Source: Eubacteriales bacterium (GTDB lineage: Bacteria; Bacillota_A; Clostridia; Christensenellales; Aristaeellaceae). Taken from it: 9,599 nucleotides of DNA. Made by a program: the position numbers and the translations under genes. The notes under the pieces are model-generated. The model was not told where the DNA came from, did no database searches, and worked only from the letters and a program-made list of their open reading frames with translations. The DNA lies in assembly GCA_030528845.1 (NCBI GenBank), contig JAUMYC010000092.1, positions 1 to 9,599 of the forward strand, given 5' to 3'. This document shows positions 1 through 6,567 of the stretch, piece by piece (positions within the stretch are counted from its first letter, which is position 1; each line of letters starts with the position of its first letter).

Positions 1-456
1 CTGCCCGCCCGCCAGCACGGCTCCTCCATCATGCCCGGCAAGATCAACCCCGTCATGCCCGAGGTCGTCTCGCAGGTGGCCTTCCGCATCGCGGGCAACG
101 ACATGACCATCTGCATGGCCGCGGAGGCCGGCCAGCTCGAGCTCAACGCCTTCGAGCCCATCCTGCTGCACAGCCTGTTCGAATCCATCAACCTGCTGCG
201 CCGCGTGAGCGTGGTCTTCGAGGAATACTGCATCGAGGGCATCGAGGCCGACCGCGAGGGCTGCATGCGCAACCTGATGGATTCCACCGCCGTGGCCACC
301 GCGCTCTGCCCGGTCATCGGCTATGAAGCAGCCACGAAGATCGTCAAGACCGCCCTGCACGATGGCCGCAGCATTCAGGACGTCGCCGCGGAGCAGCTTG
401 GCAAGCCCGCCGAGGAGATCGAGGCCATCTTCCGCTCCGCCATCGAAAACTGCTGA
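1..456 (+). CDS. aspA: Aspartate ammonia-lyase, C-terminal part (5' end outside window)
   Basis: Partial gene: the reading frame is open from the first base and ends at TGA 454-456, leaving 151 residues. Aspartase reversibly splits L-aspartate into fumarate and ammonia in the cytosol, and works as a homotetramer. The superfamily signature GSSIMPGKINP lies at residues 7-17 of the fragment; its mobile loop carries the catalytic serine in this superfamily. About 25 residues later the stretch MAAEAGQLELN matches aspartases (MAAEAGQLQLN in E. coli AspA), whereas class II fumarases have a GGASGNFELN type sequence there. This favours aspartase over fumarase. The tail is shorter than that of E. coli AspA, as in many Firmicutes. 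A hairpin terminator follows 52 bases after the stop. The neighbouring gene converges from the right, so this gene is the end of a separate transcription unit. Confidence 0.87.
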   Translation: MPARQHGSSIMPGKINPVMPEVVSQVAFRIAGNDMTICMAAEAGQLELNAFEPILLHSLFESINLLRRVSVVFEEYCIEGIEADREGCMRNLMDSTAVATALCPVIGYEAATKIVKTALHDGRSIQDVAAEQLGKPAEEIEAIFRSAIENC

Positions 457-508
457 ACCACACCCGCATAAAAAAGAGGCTGCATTTGGCAGGTTCCGTA
501 AAACAGCC

Positions 509-545
509 AACGGCTCGTATCGCAAAGATACGAGCCGTTTTATAT
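509..545 (+). terminator. Rho-independent terminator after aspartase gene
   Basis: A perfect 13-bp stem, AACGGCTCGTATC (509-521) with GATACGAGCCGTT (527-539), closes a 5-nt GCAAA loop. The 3' arm runs into TTTTATAT, a short U tract. It sits 52 nt after the aspartase stop and before the repeat element, so it most likely ends that transcript. Confidence 0.82.
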
Positions 546-581
546 GCAGGATTCCCGACAAGTCTGCGGGGTTCTGAAATA

Positions 582-680
582 AGGCTCCCTTGTGTAAAGG
601 GAGCTGTCAGCGAAGCTGACTGAGGGATTGACAGTCCCTCCGCCCCTGCGGGGCACCTCCCCTTACACAGGGGAGGCTTT
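582..680 (+). repeat. Multi-hairpin 99-bp repeat, copy 1 (MITE/REP-like)
   Basis: The left arm (582-605) and right arm (655-678) form terminal inverted repeats matching at 20 of 24 positions. Inside are further small hairpins: CTCCCTT/AAGGGAG in the left arm, CAGC/GCTG at about 608-618, GAGGGA/TCCCTC at about 622-640, GCCCC/GGGGC at about 642-654, and CTCCCC/GGGGAG in the right arm. A second copy lies at 6632-6730 in the opposite orientation, with the same 99-bp length and 92 of 99 bases identical. No reading frame inside looks coding, so it resembles a non-autonomous mobile or palindromic element. It fills most of the 289-bp gap between two converging genes; I see no obvious target-site duplication. 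The rest of that gap (681-745) shows nothing I recognise. The element's hairpins may also help stop transcripts from either side. Confidence 0.85.
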
Positions 681-745
681 GGCACGGCGCAAACCGGTTG
701 CTCAATTTTGCTCGTCGGTTCAACCGTATCCTATCACGCAGAACT

Positions 746-1513
746 TCATGCGTTCATCGCGTCCACGAACGCGCTCTCGCGCGCCGTGAGCTCGACCCAC
801 GCAGGCCGGAACCCGGCCCGGATCGCATTGCGCACCGAGCCCACGTTCGACCACGCCGCGCAGTAAAAGGGGACCTTTCCCCGCTTCAGCGCCTCTGCCG
901 CCAGCGCGCTCGTCACGGCCGAGGCGACGCCCCGCCGCCTGTACTCCGGCAGAACATCCACGCCGATCTGCACCATCGTCTCGCAGTCCGCCGAGCAGCC
1001 CGCGAGCCCGACCAGCGTTTCTCCGTCGAACGCGCCCACGGCCAGCACGTCCAGATGCCTGCGGCTCCGGCTCAGCGCGTTGCTCCACTGCTCCGTATAA
1101 TACGGCGCAAATTCCTCCGGCTGCAAAAGCCGAAGCTCGAAGGGACAGGGCAGCGGCCGCAGCGCGTCGGCATCCGGCAGGAAGTATTCCGCCATGAAGC
1201 ACACCTTGCAGCCAAAGCGCGCCAGCCTTTCGTTCAGGGCGATCACGTTCGGCGTCTCAAAGCAATGCACGGCGGCGTATTTCCCGATATACCATTCCAC
1301 GGTATCCCGCAGCTCCGGGCTGACCTGCGCCACGATATTGCCGCCGTAGGACACCAGATCACACGCAAACGGCAGCGGCAGATACGAGCGCGCCCCTTCC
1401 CATTTCTGCGAGAGCACGATCCTGTTCTCCCGCGCGAGGAAATCCTCCGGCGCGCAGCCGCAGTCCCTCGCCGATTGCTCCAGCGCGACGCGCCAAATCT
1501 CTTCGTTCGTCAT
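746..1513 (-). CDS. GNAT-family N-acetyltransferase (255 aa, two-part)
   Basis: Predicted cytosolic acyl-CoA-dependent N-acyltransferase of 255 residues; the substrate is unknown. The recognisable GNAT domain is C-terminal (about residues 125-245): a beta strand VQIGVDVLPEYRRRGVAS (181-198) carries the acetyl-CoA pyrophosphate-binding loop of the R/QxxGxG/A type (RRRGVA), followed by the late strand and helix WSNVGSVRNAIRAGF (221-235), common in GNATs. The first 120 residues are not clearly recognisable and may be a degenerate GNAT-like lobe or a substrate domain. The start chosen is ATG at 1513, which has GGGAGGAA just upstream and overlaps the TGA of the preceding gene as ATGA; an in-frame extension to 1579 exists but lies inside the upstream gene and lacks this support. 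It is the last gene of a five-gene operon. The 3' side faces the repeat element. Confidence 0.85.
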   Translation of the reverse strand: MTNEEIWRVALEQSARDCGCAPEDFLARENRIVLSQKWEGARSYLPLPFACDLVSYGGNIVAQVSPELRDTVEWYIGKYAAVHCFETPNVIALNERLARFGCKVCFMAEYFLPDADALRPLPCPFELRLLQPEEFAPYYTEQWSNALSRSRRHLDVLAVGAFDGETLVGLAGCSADCETMVQIGVDVLPEYRRRGVASAVTSALAAEALKRGKVPFYCAAWSNVGSVRNAIRAGFRPAWVELTARESAFVDAMNA

Positions 1514-2010
1514 TGTTCCTCCCGCGCCGGCGCAGCCGTCTTTTTGTACAGGTGCAGCTGCTTCGGCTCCGCAAAGCATGGAAATTGTCTCACAAAATCA
1601 TAGCGATGTGCAAACCCGGCCTTTTCCAGCACGCGCGCGCTGGCGGGGTTGTCGGTGAAGCAGTCGGCATACACGGCGTCGTATCCGACCTGCAGCAGCA
1701 TGTCGCTGTACTCGATCACCGCCTGCGTGCAGTAGCCCCGGCCCCAGCAATCCTCGCGCACCACATAGCCGATCACCGCGGCGACTTCGCCCTCCTCAGC
1801 CATCTGCGCCGCTCCGTGGCCGATCACGCCCACGACCTGCCCGTCCTCTTCCATGGCGCAGTTCCCCGCGTGGATCAGCGCGGCGGCCAGGCGCATCATG
1901 GTCTGATCGTCCTCGATCGCGCCGATCGCGGCGGGATAGCCCACGTTCGGGTTCATGTAGATCGGCCGCAGCGCCGGATAGTCGTCCACCTGCAGTCTTC
2001 TCAGCCGCAT
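1510..2010 (-). CDS. GNAT-family N-acetyltransferase, RimJ/RimL-like (166 aa)
   Basis: Single-domain GNAT acetyltransferase of the normal family length. It opens with the strand MRLRRLQVDDYPAL typical of the RimJ/RimL branch. The acetyl-CoA loop is in IGYVVREDCWGRGYCTQAV (about 80-98), with the W-G-x-G-Y signature at 89-93. The motif NPASARVLEKAGF (121-133) is the usual helix preceding the last strands, with Asn and Ser placed as in this branch. Such enzymes acetylate protein N-termini, amino sugars or antibiotics; nothing here decides which. The start is ATG at 2010, preceded by a purine-rich GGAAGGGGCGGGAAGG; frames upstream of it run inside the next gene. Its TGA overlaps the start of the following acetyltransferase gene by 4 nt, so translation of the two is probably coupled. 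The gap to the flavoprotein gene upstream is 32 nt. Confidence 0.87.
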   Translation of the reverse strand: MRLRRLQVDDYPALRPIYMNPNVGYPAAIGAIEDDQTMMRLAAALIHAGNCAMEEDGQVVGVIGHGAAQMAEEGEVAAVIGYVVREDCWGRGYCTQAVIEYSDMLLQVGYDAVYADCFTDNPASARVLEKAGFAHRYDFVRQFPCFAEPKQLHLYKKTAAPAREEQ

Positions 2011-2042
2011 CCTTCCCGCCCCTTCCTCTCCTTTGCTCCCTT

Positions 2043-2576
2043 TCAGACGCTCCCCTGCAAAAATAGGCGCACCAGCGCGCGCACGCGCTCGTCCTGCGCA
2101 AGGCGGCCGTCCGCGCTCTTCTGCCCGAAATCCTTCGCGCGCAGAAACAACAGCTCCATCCTGTCCGCCTGATACGCGAGCGCCCTGCGGAAGTTTTCCT
2201 CTTCTCCGCCGGAGATCACGATCGCCTTTTTCGGCACGGCCATGTACTTCGCCAGCCGCTCTTCGCTGCCCGCGAAAAAGCCCGTGCCCCGCTCGCTGAA
2301 GATGAAATAATGCGCGCAGGGGAAATCGGCGTAATTGGGCAGAACGAACGCGCATTCCTGCGCACGGCTGAGCTTTTCGTACAGCGCGGACACGCCGTCC
2401 TGCTTCGGGCATTCCCCGCCGCGCAGGCATTCGCAGTTGCAGCCCCCGCAGGGCTCGGCCTGAAGCTCCGCAAAGCGCACATGCTCGCCCCGCAGCAGCC
2501 GCGCCGCATATTCCCCGATGCCCGCGCAGTTCCCGTCCGGCCTGCCGCTGAAGGAGACGACGACCTTCCCGCTCAC
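2043..2576 (-). CDS. Flavodoxin-fold / NADPH-dependent FMN reductase-like protein with Cys cluster
   Basis: A 177-residue protein resembling the flavodoxin/WrbA/iron-sulfur flavoprotein superfamily. The N-terminus VVVSFSGRPDGNCAGIGEY (5-23) fits the first strand and FMN phosphate-binding loop. It is followed by PCGGCNCEC and ECPKQD, placing cysteines at 43, 46, 48, 50 and 56; this is near the CX2CX2CX5C pattern of archaeal Isf proteins, which binds a 4Fe-4S cluster, but the spacing differs (CX2CX3CX5C plus an extra Cys). FVLPNYADFPCAHYFIFSERG (77-97) matches the segment after the second strand of FMN reductases. A redox role using FMN, possibly with a cluster, is inferred. The start is GTG at 2576, overlapping the TGA of the upstream deacetylase gene (GTGA); no strong Shine-Dalgarno is seen, so coupling probably drives initiation. 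It is third in a five-gene operon. Confidence 0.75.
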   Translation of the reverse strand: MSGKVVVSFSGRPDGNCAGIGEYAARLLRGEHVRFAELQAEPCGGCNCECLRGGECPKQDGVSALYEKLSRAQECAFVLPNYADFPCAHYFIFSERGTGFFAGSEERLAKYMAVPKKAIVISGGEEENFRRALAYQADRMELLFLRAKDFGQKSADGRLAQDERVRALVRLFLQGSV

Positions 2577-3373
2577 GGCAGGAACACCGTCTTCCCCGCG
2601 GGGATATGTACGATCTCCCTTTTGTCTTTTTCCACCCAGACGTCCGTCGCCGTCGGGTTCGTCAGCATTTTTTCATCCGCCGAGACGCGCAGAAGCCGCT
2701 GCGCCGTCATATAATCACAGATCTCGATATTCGTGGCATACCAGATGCGCCCGTCTCCGGCCAGCATCTGCACCAGCCGCTCCATATGCTGCCAGTCCTC
2801 TTCCGTTTTGAATTCATGGCTGTGGCCCCAGATATACAGAAGCGGGCCGCACCAGTAGCTCTCCAGCATCTCCATGAATCGTTCGGCCAGCGGCATCGCG
2901 TCCTTGTGGTGGCAGGTCGGGTCCCACAAAAGCGGCTCCTTGGGCAGGTGCATGCGGTGGTCCGCATTGGTGGTGCGGCAATAGGCGACGCCGCACACCT
3001 CCAGCGCCTTGAGCGTCAGCTCGTTCACCGAGCCGCAGGGATAAGACATGCCCACGACCGGATAGCCCGCTGTTTTTTCCAGCGCAAGCCTGTCCTGCAT
3101 CGTTTCATGCACCAGCGAAACGCCCGGCATCCGCTCCATATAGCCGTGCTGCAGCGTATGACAGGCGATCTCATGCCCGGCGTACAGCGCGCGCAGCTCC
3201 TGCCTGCGCTCCTCGTCGATGCCGATGTGATCCTGCCCGTTGAGATGGAACGTGCCCTTCACGCCGTATTTGTTGAACAGCTCGACCAGCCGCCTGTCCT
3301 GCGCGGGGCCGTCGTCATAGCTGAAGGTCACGATGCGCTTCTTCCCGCCCGGGAACACGCTGAATTCGATCAT
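2573..3373 (-). CDS. Polysaccharide deacetylase (NodB/CE4-type) family protein
   Basis: A 266-residue protein with the NodB homology domain in about residues 12-190. Motif 1 is TFSYDDGP (16-23), whose first Asp (D20) is the expected catalytic base and the second (D21) a metal ligand. Motif 2 is H72-T-L-Q-H76, the HxxxH metal pair. Motif 3 is SYPCG (110-114), where the usual arginine of RxPyG is replaced by Ser. IWGHSHEF (181-188) supplies the late His. Family members remove acetyl groups from N-acetylated sugars using a divalent metal. There is no signal peptide or membrane segment, so this one seems cytosolic and may act on a soluble or imported amino sugar rather than the cell wall. ATG at 3373 has a strong GGGAGGGAG site. 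The upstream acetyltransferase stop is 20 nt away and the next gene overlaps by 4 nt. Confidence 0.85.
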   Translation of the reverse strand: MIEFSVFPGGKKRIVTFSYDDGPAQDRRLVELFNKYGVKGTFHLNGQDHIGIDEERRQELRALYAGHEIACHTLQHGYMERMPGVSLVHETMQDRLALEKTAGYPVVGMSYPCGSVNELTLKALEVCGVAYCRTTNADHRMHLPKEPLLWDPTCHHKDAMPLAERFMEMLESYWCGPLLYIWGHSHEFKTEEDWQHMERLVQMLAGDGRIWYATNIEICDYMTAQRLLRVSADEKMLTNPTATDVWVEKDKREIVHIPAGKTVFLP

Positions 3374-3393
3374 TTTTTTCTCCCTCCCGTGCG

Positions 3394-3939
3394 TCAGAGC
3401 AGACGCTGCATGATCAGCAGATCCATAAAGCTGCCGTCCTTGTTCTTTGCAAAATACGGCCTTTTCCCCACGGTCTCGAAGCCGACCTTTTTATACAGGC
3501 CGATGGCGCGCTCGTTGGGCTCGAACACTTCCAGCTCGATGTGATGCAGGCCCATCTCCCGGCCGATCTCGATCGACTCGCGCATCAAAATGCCCCCGAC
3601 GCCCAGGCCCCAGAATTCCTTTGCAAGGGCGACGCCGACAGTGCCGAAATGGCCGGTCTTGATCCTCCCGCTCGAACCGATATGCAGATTGCCCGCGTAT
3701 TTCCCGTCCACAAAGGCGAGGATCATGCAGTCCCACGGCGAGGCGTTCAGCCGCTCGATAAAGCGCTCCTCGTCTTCGATCGTCATCGTGACTTCCTCGG
3801 GGCAGCGCAGAATGAAATCCGTCTCCGCAGCCGTCACCTTCAGCCCGTCCAGCATCGCCGCGGCGTCCGCCTTCTCCGGCGCGCGCAGCAAAAGCTCCCT
3901 TCCGTCCTTGAGCAGCATCCACTTTTCGGCAAAGATCAT
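3394..3939 (-). CDS. GNAT-family N-acetyltransferase (181 aa), first gene of the operon
   Basis: GNAT acyltransferase of 181 residues. After an N-terminal strand (LLLRAPEKADAAAM, about 16-29) comes the core GHFGTVGVALAKEFWGLGVG (96-115), in which WGLGVG is the acetyl-CoA pyrophosphate-binding loop (W-G-x-G). LHHIELEVFEPNERAIGLYK (131-150) followed by KVGFETVG is the classic fourth-strand and helix region with the conserved Asn-Glu-Arg-Ala and Leu-Tyr. This arrangement is common in acetyltransferases of small amines or amino sugars; the substrate is not evident. ATG at 3939 was chosen as the first start downstream of the promoter; AAGGGGGC lies about 11 nt upstream, and Met8 is a less likely alternative. 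It leads the leftward operon with the deacetylase gene 20 nt behind it, so an acetyltransferase and a deacetylase are made from one message. Confidence 0.87.
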   Translation of the reverse strand: MIFAEKWMLLKDGRELLLRAPEKADAAAMLDGLKVTAAETDFILRCPEEVTMTIEDEERFIERLNASPWDCMILAFVDGKYAGNLHIGSSGRIKTGHFGTVGVALAKEFWGLGVGGILMRESIEIGREMGLHHIELEVFEPNERAIGLYKKVGFETVGKRPYFAKNKDGSFMDLLIMQRLL

Positions 3940-3984
3940 CCCATTCCAGCCCCCTTATCCCGAATTTCCTGAATTTTATACAAA

Positions 3985-4014
3985 AGGATACCACTCCCGC
4001 CCCATTTCCGTCAA
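3985..4014 (-). promoter_or_regulatory. Promoter of the five-gene leftward operon
   Basis: Read on the minus strand, TTGACG (4014-4009), an 18-nt spacer and TATCCT (3990-3985) form a sigma-A-like promoter; the bases TGG before the -10 give an extended -10 element. Transcription would start near 3978, leaving a leader of about 40 nt before the ATG at 3939. It lies just beyond the HAD gene terminator, consistent with a new transcription unit. Confidence 0.6.
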
Positions 4015-4044
4015 GATTGGATCGTGCCTTTCCAAAAACACAAA

Positions 4045-4069
4045 GGGCGGCGCCCGAAAAGCGCCGCCC
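4045..4069 (-). terminator. Rho-independent terminator of the HAD gene
   Basis: GGGCGGCGC (4045-4053) pairs perfectly with GCGCCGCCC (4061-4069) around a 7-nt loop. On the minus strand the hairpin is followed by TTTGTGTTTTTGG, and it begins 8 nt after the HAD stop codon. It separates this gene from the operon to its left. Confidence 0.85.
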
Positions 4070-4077
4070 CTCCTCGC

Positions 4078-4713
4078 TCAAAGCGCGAGAAGCTCGGAAA
4101 AATCATAAATATACGCATCGGCGAGCGCGCGGATCTCTCCTTCATATTCCGCCGAGGAAGCATCGTACACCCCGCAGACCTTCATCCCCGCCTGCTTTGC
4201 CGTTTTGTCCGCGTTGTAATTGTCGTCCAAAAACCAGATGTCTCCTATGGGCCGGCCGAGCCGCTCCGCCGCCATGCGGTAGATCTCCGGGTCGGATTTG
4301 GTCGTGCCGAAGTCCTCGCACGACCAGACGCAGCCAAACAGCTCGAACAGCCCGAGCCTTTTCAGGCAGGGGTCGAGCATGCTGTGCGGGCTCGCGGTGA
4401 GCACGTGCAGCCCGTCGCCCCGCTCCTTCAGCTGCCGCAGCGCCTCCGCCACGTTCCTCTTCGCCTGCACGCGGTGCGCATATTCATAGGCGGCGTATTC
4501 CGTCATCTGCGCCACGATCTCCTCCACGCTCCGCCGCATGCCGAGGCGCACGAAATACTCCGCCGTGCCCTTATACCCCAGCGGCGTGATGATCTTCACG
4601 ATATCCTCGCCGTAGGAAACGCCGTGTTCGTCCAGAATGCGCAGCATCACACCGACATACGTCGGCATGGAATCCACCAGCGTGCCGTCAAAATCAAACA
4701 GCCACGTCTTCAC
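4078..4713 (-). CDS. HAD-superfamily hydrolase, subfamily IA (phosphoglycolate phosphatase-like)
   Basis: A 211-residue cytosolic phosphatase of the haloacid dehalogenase superfamily. Motif I is D7-F-D9-G-T with the nucleophile Asp and the acid/base Asp. A helical cap (about 15-85) is of the C1 type seen in PGP/beta-phosphoglucomutase relatives. Motif II is VLTAS (104-108) with Thr106. Lys139 in GTTKSDPEIY is the motif III lysine, and FLDDNYNAD (161-169) holds the motif IV acidic pair D163-D164. All catalytic residues are present; the exact phosphate ester cannot be told. The start chosen is GTG at 4713, 8 nt after AGGAG in AAAGGAGTG; an upstream in-frame ATG at 4767 overlaps the predicted promoter and is unlikely. 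The gene has its own promoter and terminator, and is divergent from the URO-D-like gene. Confidence 0.87.
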   Translation of the reverse strand: MKTWLFDFDGTLVDSMPTYVGVMLRILDEHGVSYGEDIVKIITPLGYKGTAEYFVRLGMRRSVEEIVAQMTEYAAYEYAHRVQAKRNVAEALRQLKERGDGLHVLTASPHSMLDPCLKRLGLFELFGCVWSCEDFGTTKSDPEIYRMAAERLGRPIGDIWFLDDNYNADKTAKQAGMKVCGVYDASSAEYEGEIRALADAYIYDFSELLAL

Positions 4714-4738
4714 ACAGATCACTCCTTTGCACCCGCTT

Positions 4739-4767
4739 ATTGTACCCGATTCCGCCGGACAGGGCAA
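4739..4767 (-). promoter_or_regulatory. Promoter of the HAD gene
   Basis: On the minus strand TTGCCC (4767-4762), a 17-nt spacer and TACAAT (4744-4739) fit a sigma-A promoter, with a near-perfect -10. Transcription would start near 4732, about 20 nt before the GTG start. It supports that short start over the longer in-frame extension. Confidence 0.65.
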
Positions 4768-4778
4768 GGACGGCCTCC

Positions 4779-4807
4779 TTGACAGCGCAGCCGCACGATG
4801 TTAAATT
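4779..4807 (+). promoter_or_regulatory. Promoter of the URO-D-like / jelly-roll operon
   Basis: A perfect -35 TTGACA (4779-4784), a 17-nt spacer and TAAATT (4802-4807) form a sigma-A promoter. Its -35 is only 11 nt from the divergent -35 of the HAD promoter, so one regulator could affect both. The leader to the ATG at 4845 is about 30 nt. Confidence 0.7.
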
Positions 4808-4844
4808 AGTACAAACGAACCTTACGGCAAGGAGGACGGCTCTT

Positions 4845-5933
4845 ATGCAGGACGGATTTGCCCGCAGCGTTGCCTTTACGACAGAGGATTACCATAAACT
4901 GCGCAGCACCTATCGCAAGTGGTGGAACGGCGAGCTGGGCAGGCCCATCGCAGGCGCGGTGCTCTCCCGGCCCGAGGAAACCCCCGGCCCCGCGCTGCGC
5001 TTTGCGACCGCATGGGACGAGAGCATCCGGCCGGACGAGTTCATCGCAGCGCTCGACCGAAGATTTTCGTCCATGCGCTGGCTCGGCGAGGCCTACCCGT
5101 GGGTGAATTTCGACGCGTTCGGCCCCGGGGTGCTGGCGGCGTTTCTGGGCTGCAGGCCGATCGGGCGCAGGGAGACCGTCTGGTTCGCGCCCCCGCGCGA
5201 GAACATGCCGCTGCGCGAGATGCACTTTGAGCTGAACGAACACGACCCCCGCCTGCGCAGGGTGCTCGGCGTCTACGAAGCCGGCATGGAAAAATGGCGC
5301 GGCGCGGTCGTGCTGGGCATGGCGGATCTCGGCGGCATATTGGACATTCTGGCCTCCTTCCGCGGCACGGAAAATCTGCTGATGGATCTCTACGACGAGC
5401 CGGAGGAGGTCCTCCGCTGCGTCGGAGAGCTCCAGCGCGAGTGGTTCAAATGCTACGATCTGATCAACCGCACCATCGGCAGCGAGGCCATGGGCCACAC
5501 GCAGTGGTTCAACCTCTACGGCGAGGAGCCGGGCTACATCCTGCAGAGCGATTTCTCCTATATGATCAGCCCGAAGATGTTCGAGACCTTCGTCGCGCCG
5601 GAGCTGAGCAGCAGCGCCGGGCGCCTCTCGAGGGCGCTCTACCACCTCGACGGCACGGGCGAGCTCCCCCATCTGGACATGCTTCTGGAAATGGAAGACG
5701 TCAAGGCGATCCAATGGGTGCCGGGCGACGGCCCCGCCGCCTCCATGGACTGGACGGAGCTGCTCGGCCGCATCCTCGCGGGCGGCAAAAAGCTGCTCTC
5801 CTGCGCGCTGACGAAAGAGGGCGCGCTCAACCCCGTCATCAAGGACCCGGGGCAGGTCTACGTCGGAGATAGGCATTTCCAAACGATCGACGAGGCAAAG
5901 CGCTGGGCGGAAAAATTCGGCGTGGAACTGTGA
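4845..5933 (+). CDS. URO-D/MtaA-like family protein (uroporphyrinogen decarboxylase fold)
   Basis: A 362-residue protein similar to the uroporphyrinogen decarboxylase superfamily, in the branch that includes cobalamin- or corrinoid-dependent methyltransferases rather than true HemE. Family-like segments are VVLGMADLGGILDILASFRG (155-174), the SDFSYMISPKMFETFVAPEL segment (235-254), YHLDGTGELPHLDMLLEM (266-283) and AIQWVPGDG (288-296). MtaA/MtbA methyltransferases bind zinc with an HxC pair and a distant Cys. Here the comparable places read H267-L-D269 and C320 (LLSCALTKEG), so a metal site is possible but altered. No haem-pathway genes are nearby, which argues against haem synthesis. ATG at 4845 follows GGAGGA by 8 nt; an in-frame extension to 4740 crosses the promoter. 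The jelly-roll gene follows after 18 nt. Substrate and reaction are unknown. Confidence 0.78.
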   Translation: MQDGFARSVAFTTEDYHKLRSTYRKWWNGELGRPIAGAVLSRPEETPGPALRFATAWDESIRPDEFIAALDRRFSSMRWLGEAYPWVNFDAFGPGVLAAFLGCRPIGRRETVWFAPPRENMPLREMHFELNEHDPRLRRVLGVYEAGMEKWRGAVVLGMADLGGILDILASFRGTENLLMDLYDEPEEVLRCVGELQREWFKCYDLINRTIGSEAMGHTQWFNLYGEEPGYILQSDFSYMISPKMFETFVAPELSSSAGRLSRALYHLDGTGELPHLDMLLEMEDVKAIQWVPGDGPAASMDWTELLGRILAGGKKLLSCALTKEGALNPVIKDPGQVYVGDRHFQTIDEAKRWAEKFGVEL

Positions 5934-5951
5934 AAAAGGAGCGTGTTATAA

Positions 5952-6509
5952 ATGAAAGAACTGCAATTTATCCCGGGCGGCTGGAGCAGCGAAGACTTCC
6001 TCTACGCCGCATCGTTCAAGACTCCCTACCGCAGGCCCTTTGTGCAGGAGGCCGACTGCATCGCAAACGACGAAAGCGAGCAGGATTACATCAGCATGGT
6101 CACAAAAGAGCAGCTCGGCGCGGGCAGCGCGATCGAGACCGTGTGCTCCTTCGAGGGCAGCGGCGCTCCTTTGATCGTGCTGTGCGACGACCTCAAGACG
6201 CTCGAAAACGGCGATTTCCAATACGGCACGCATATGGAAGTCGTGCTCTACAAAAACGGCTGCAACGTGTGGCACATCGTGGTGAACGACGGCGTGCAGA
6301 AGGCAAGCGCGCAGATCAAATGCCGCTATCCCGTCGCCGCGGGCGAACGGCACCTGCTGCGCGTGGAATTTCACGAAAAGCTGCTCAAGGTGCACTGCGC
6401 CGGGGTGGAATTCGACCTGCCCTGCCCGCTCCTGCCCGAGCGCTTCCACGCCGGGCTCACCGCCTGCGAGGGCCTCTGCCGCTTTTTCAGCCTGAAGATC
6501 GAAAATTGA
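5952..6509 (+). CDS. Unknown protein, probable ConA-like jelly-roll domain (185 aa)
   Basis: I do not recognise a named family. The composition and strand pattern look like a concanavalin-A-like (LamG/DUF1080-type) beta sandwich: alternating short strands such as SAIETVCSFEG (59-69), THMEVVLYKNGCNVWHIVVN (93-112), ERHLLRVEFHEKLLKVHCAG (132-151), then FHAGLTACEGLCRFFSLKIE (165-184), which mirrors the closing strands where such folds read 'G-xGLxxxxGxxxFxxxxI'. It has eight cysteines but no signal peptide or membrane segment, so disulphide use is doubtful. In that fold it could bind or shape a glycan or act as a partner of the enzyme encoded just upstream. AAGGAG lies 10 nt before ATG 5952. It is 18 nt downstream of the URO-D-like gene and ahead of a strong terminator, so the two form one operon. 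Confidence 0.7.
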   Translation: MKELQFIPGGWSSEDFLYAASFKTPYRRPFVQEADCIANDESEQDYISMVTKEQLGAGSAIETVCSFEGSGAPLIVLCDDLKTLENGDFQYGTHMEVVLYKNGCNVWHIVVNDGVQKASAQIKCRYPVAAGERHLLRVEFHEKLLKVHCAGVEFDLPCPLLPERFHAGLTACEGLCRFFSLKIEN

Positions 6510-6567
6510 CGCAATACGCCAAAAAACGACCCGCGCCCGAGAAGGACGGGGCGTCCTAAAACAGCTG

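Noticed and set aside
1..456. Class II fumarase instead of aspartase
   Set aside because: The AEAGQLELN segment matches aspartases; fumarases have GGASGNFELN there.
571..690. Target-site duplication flanking repeat copy 1
   Set aside because: Left and right flanks (AAATA and TGGCA) do not match, and copy 2 flanks do not either.
698..1603. A 301-codon plus-strand frame opposite the first acetyltransferase
   Set aside because: Antisense shadow with basic, histidine-rich sequence unlike a real protein.
2606..3544. A 312-codon plus-strand frame opposite the deacetylase
   Set aside because: Antisense shadow; product has no recognisable motif while the minus strand holds clear NodB motifs.
4714..4767. 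Longer N-terminus for the HAD protein from ATG 4767
   Set aside because: It would start on the predicted -35 of the gene's own promoter, and the GTG at 4713 has a well-spaced AGGAG and begins right at motif I.
4806..5882. A 358-codon minus-strand frame opposite the URO-D-like gene
   Set aside because: Same antisense effect; Arg/Ala/His-rich low-complexity product, no ribosome binding site, and it overlaps a promoter for the real gene.
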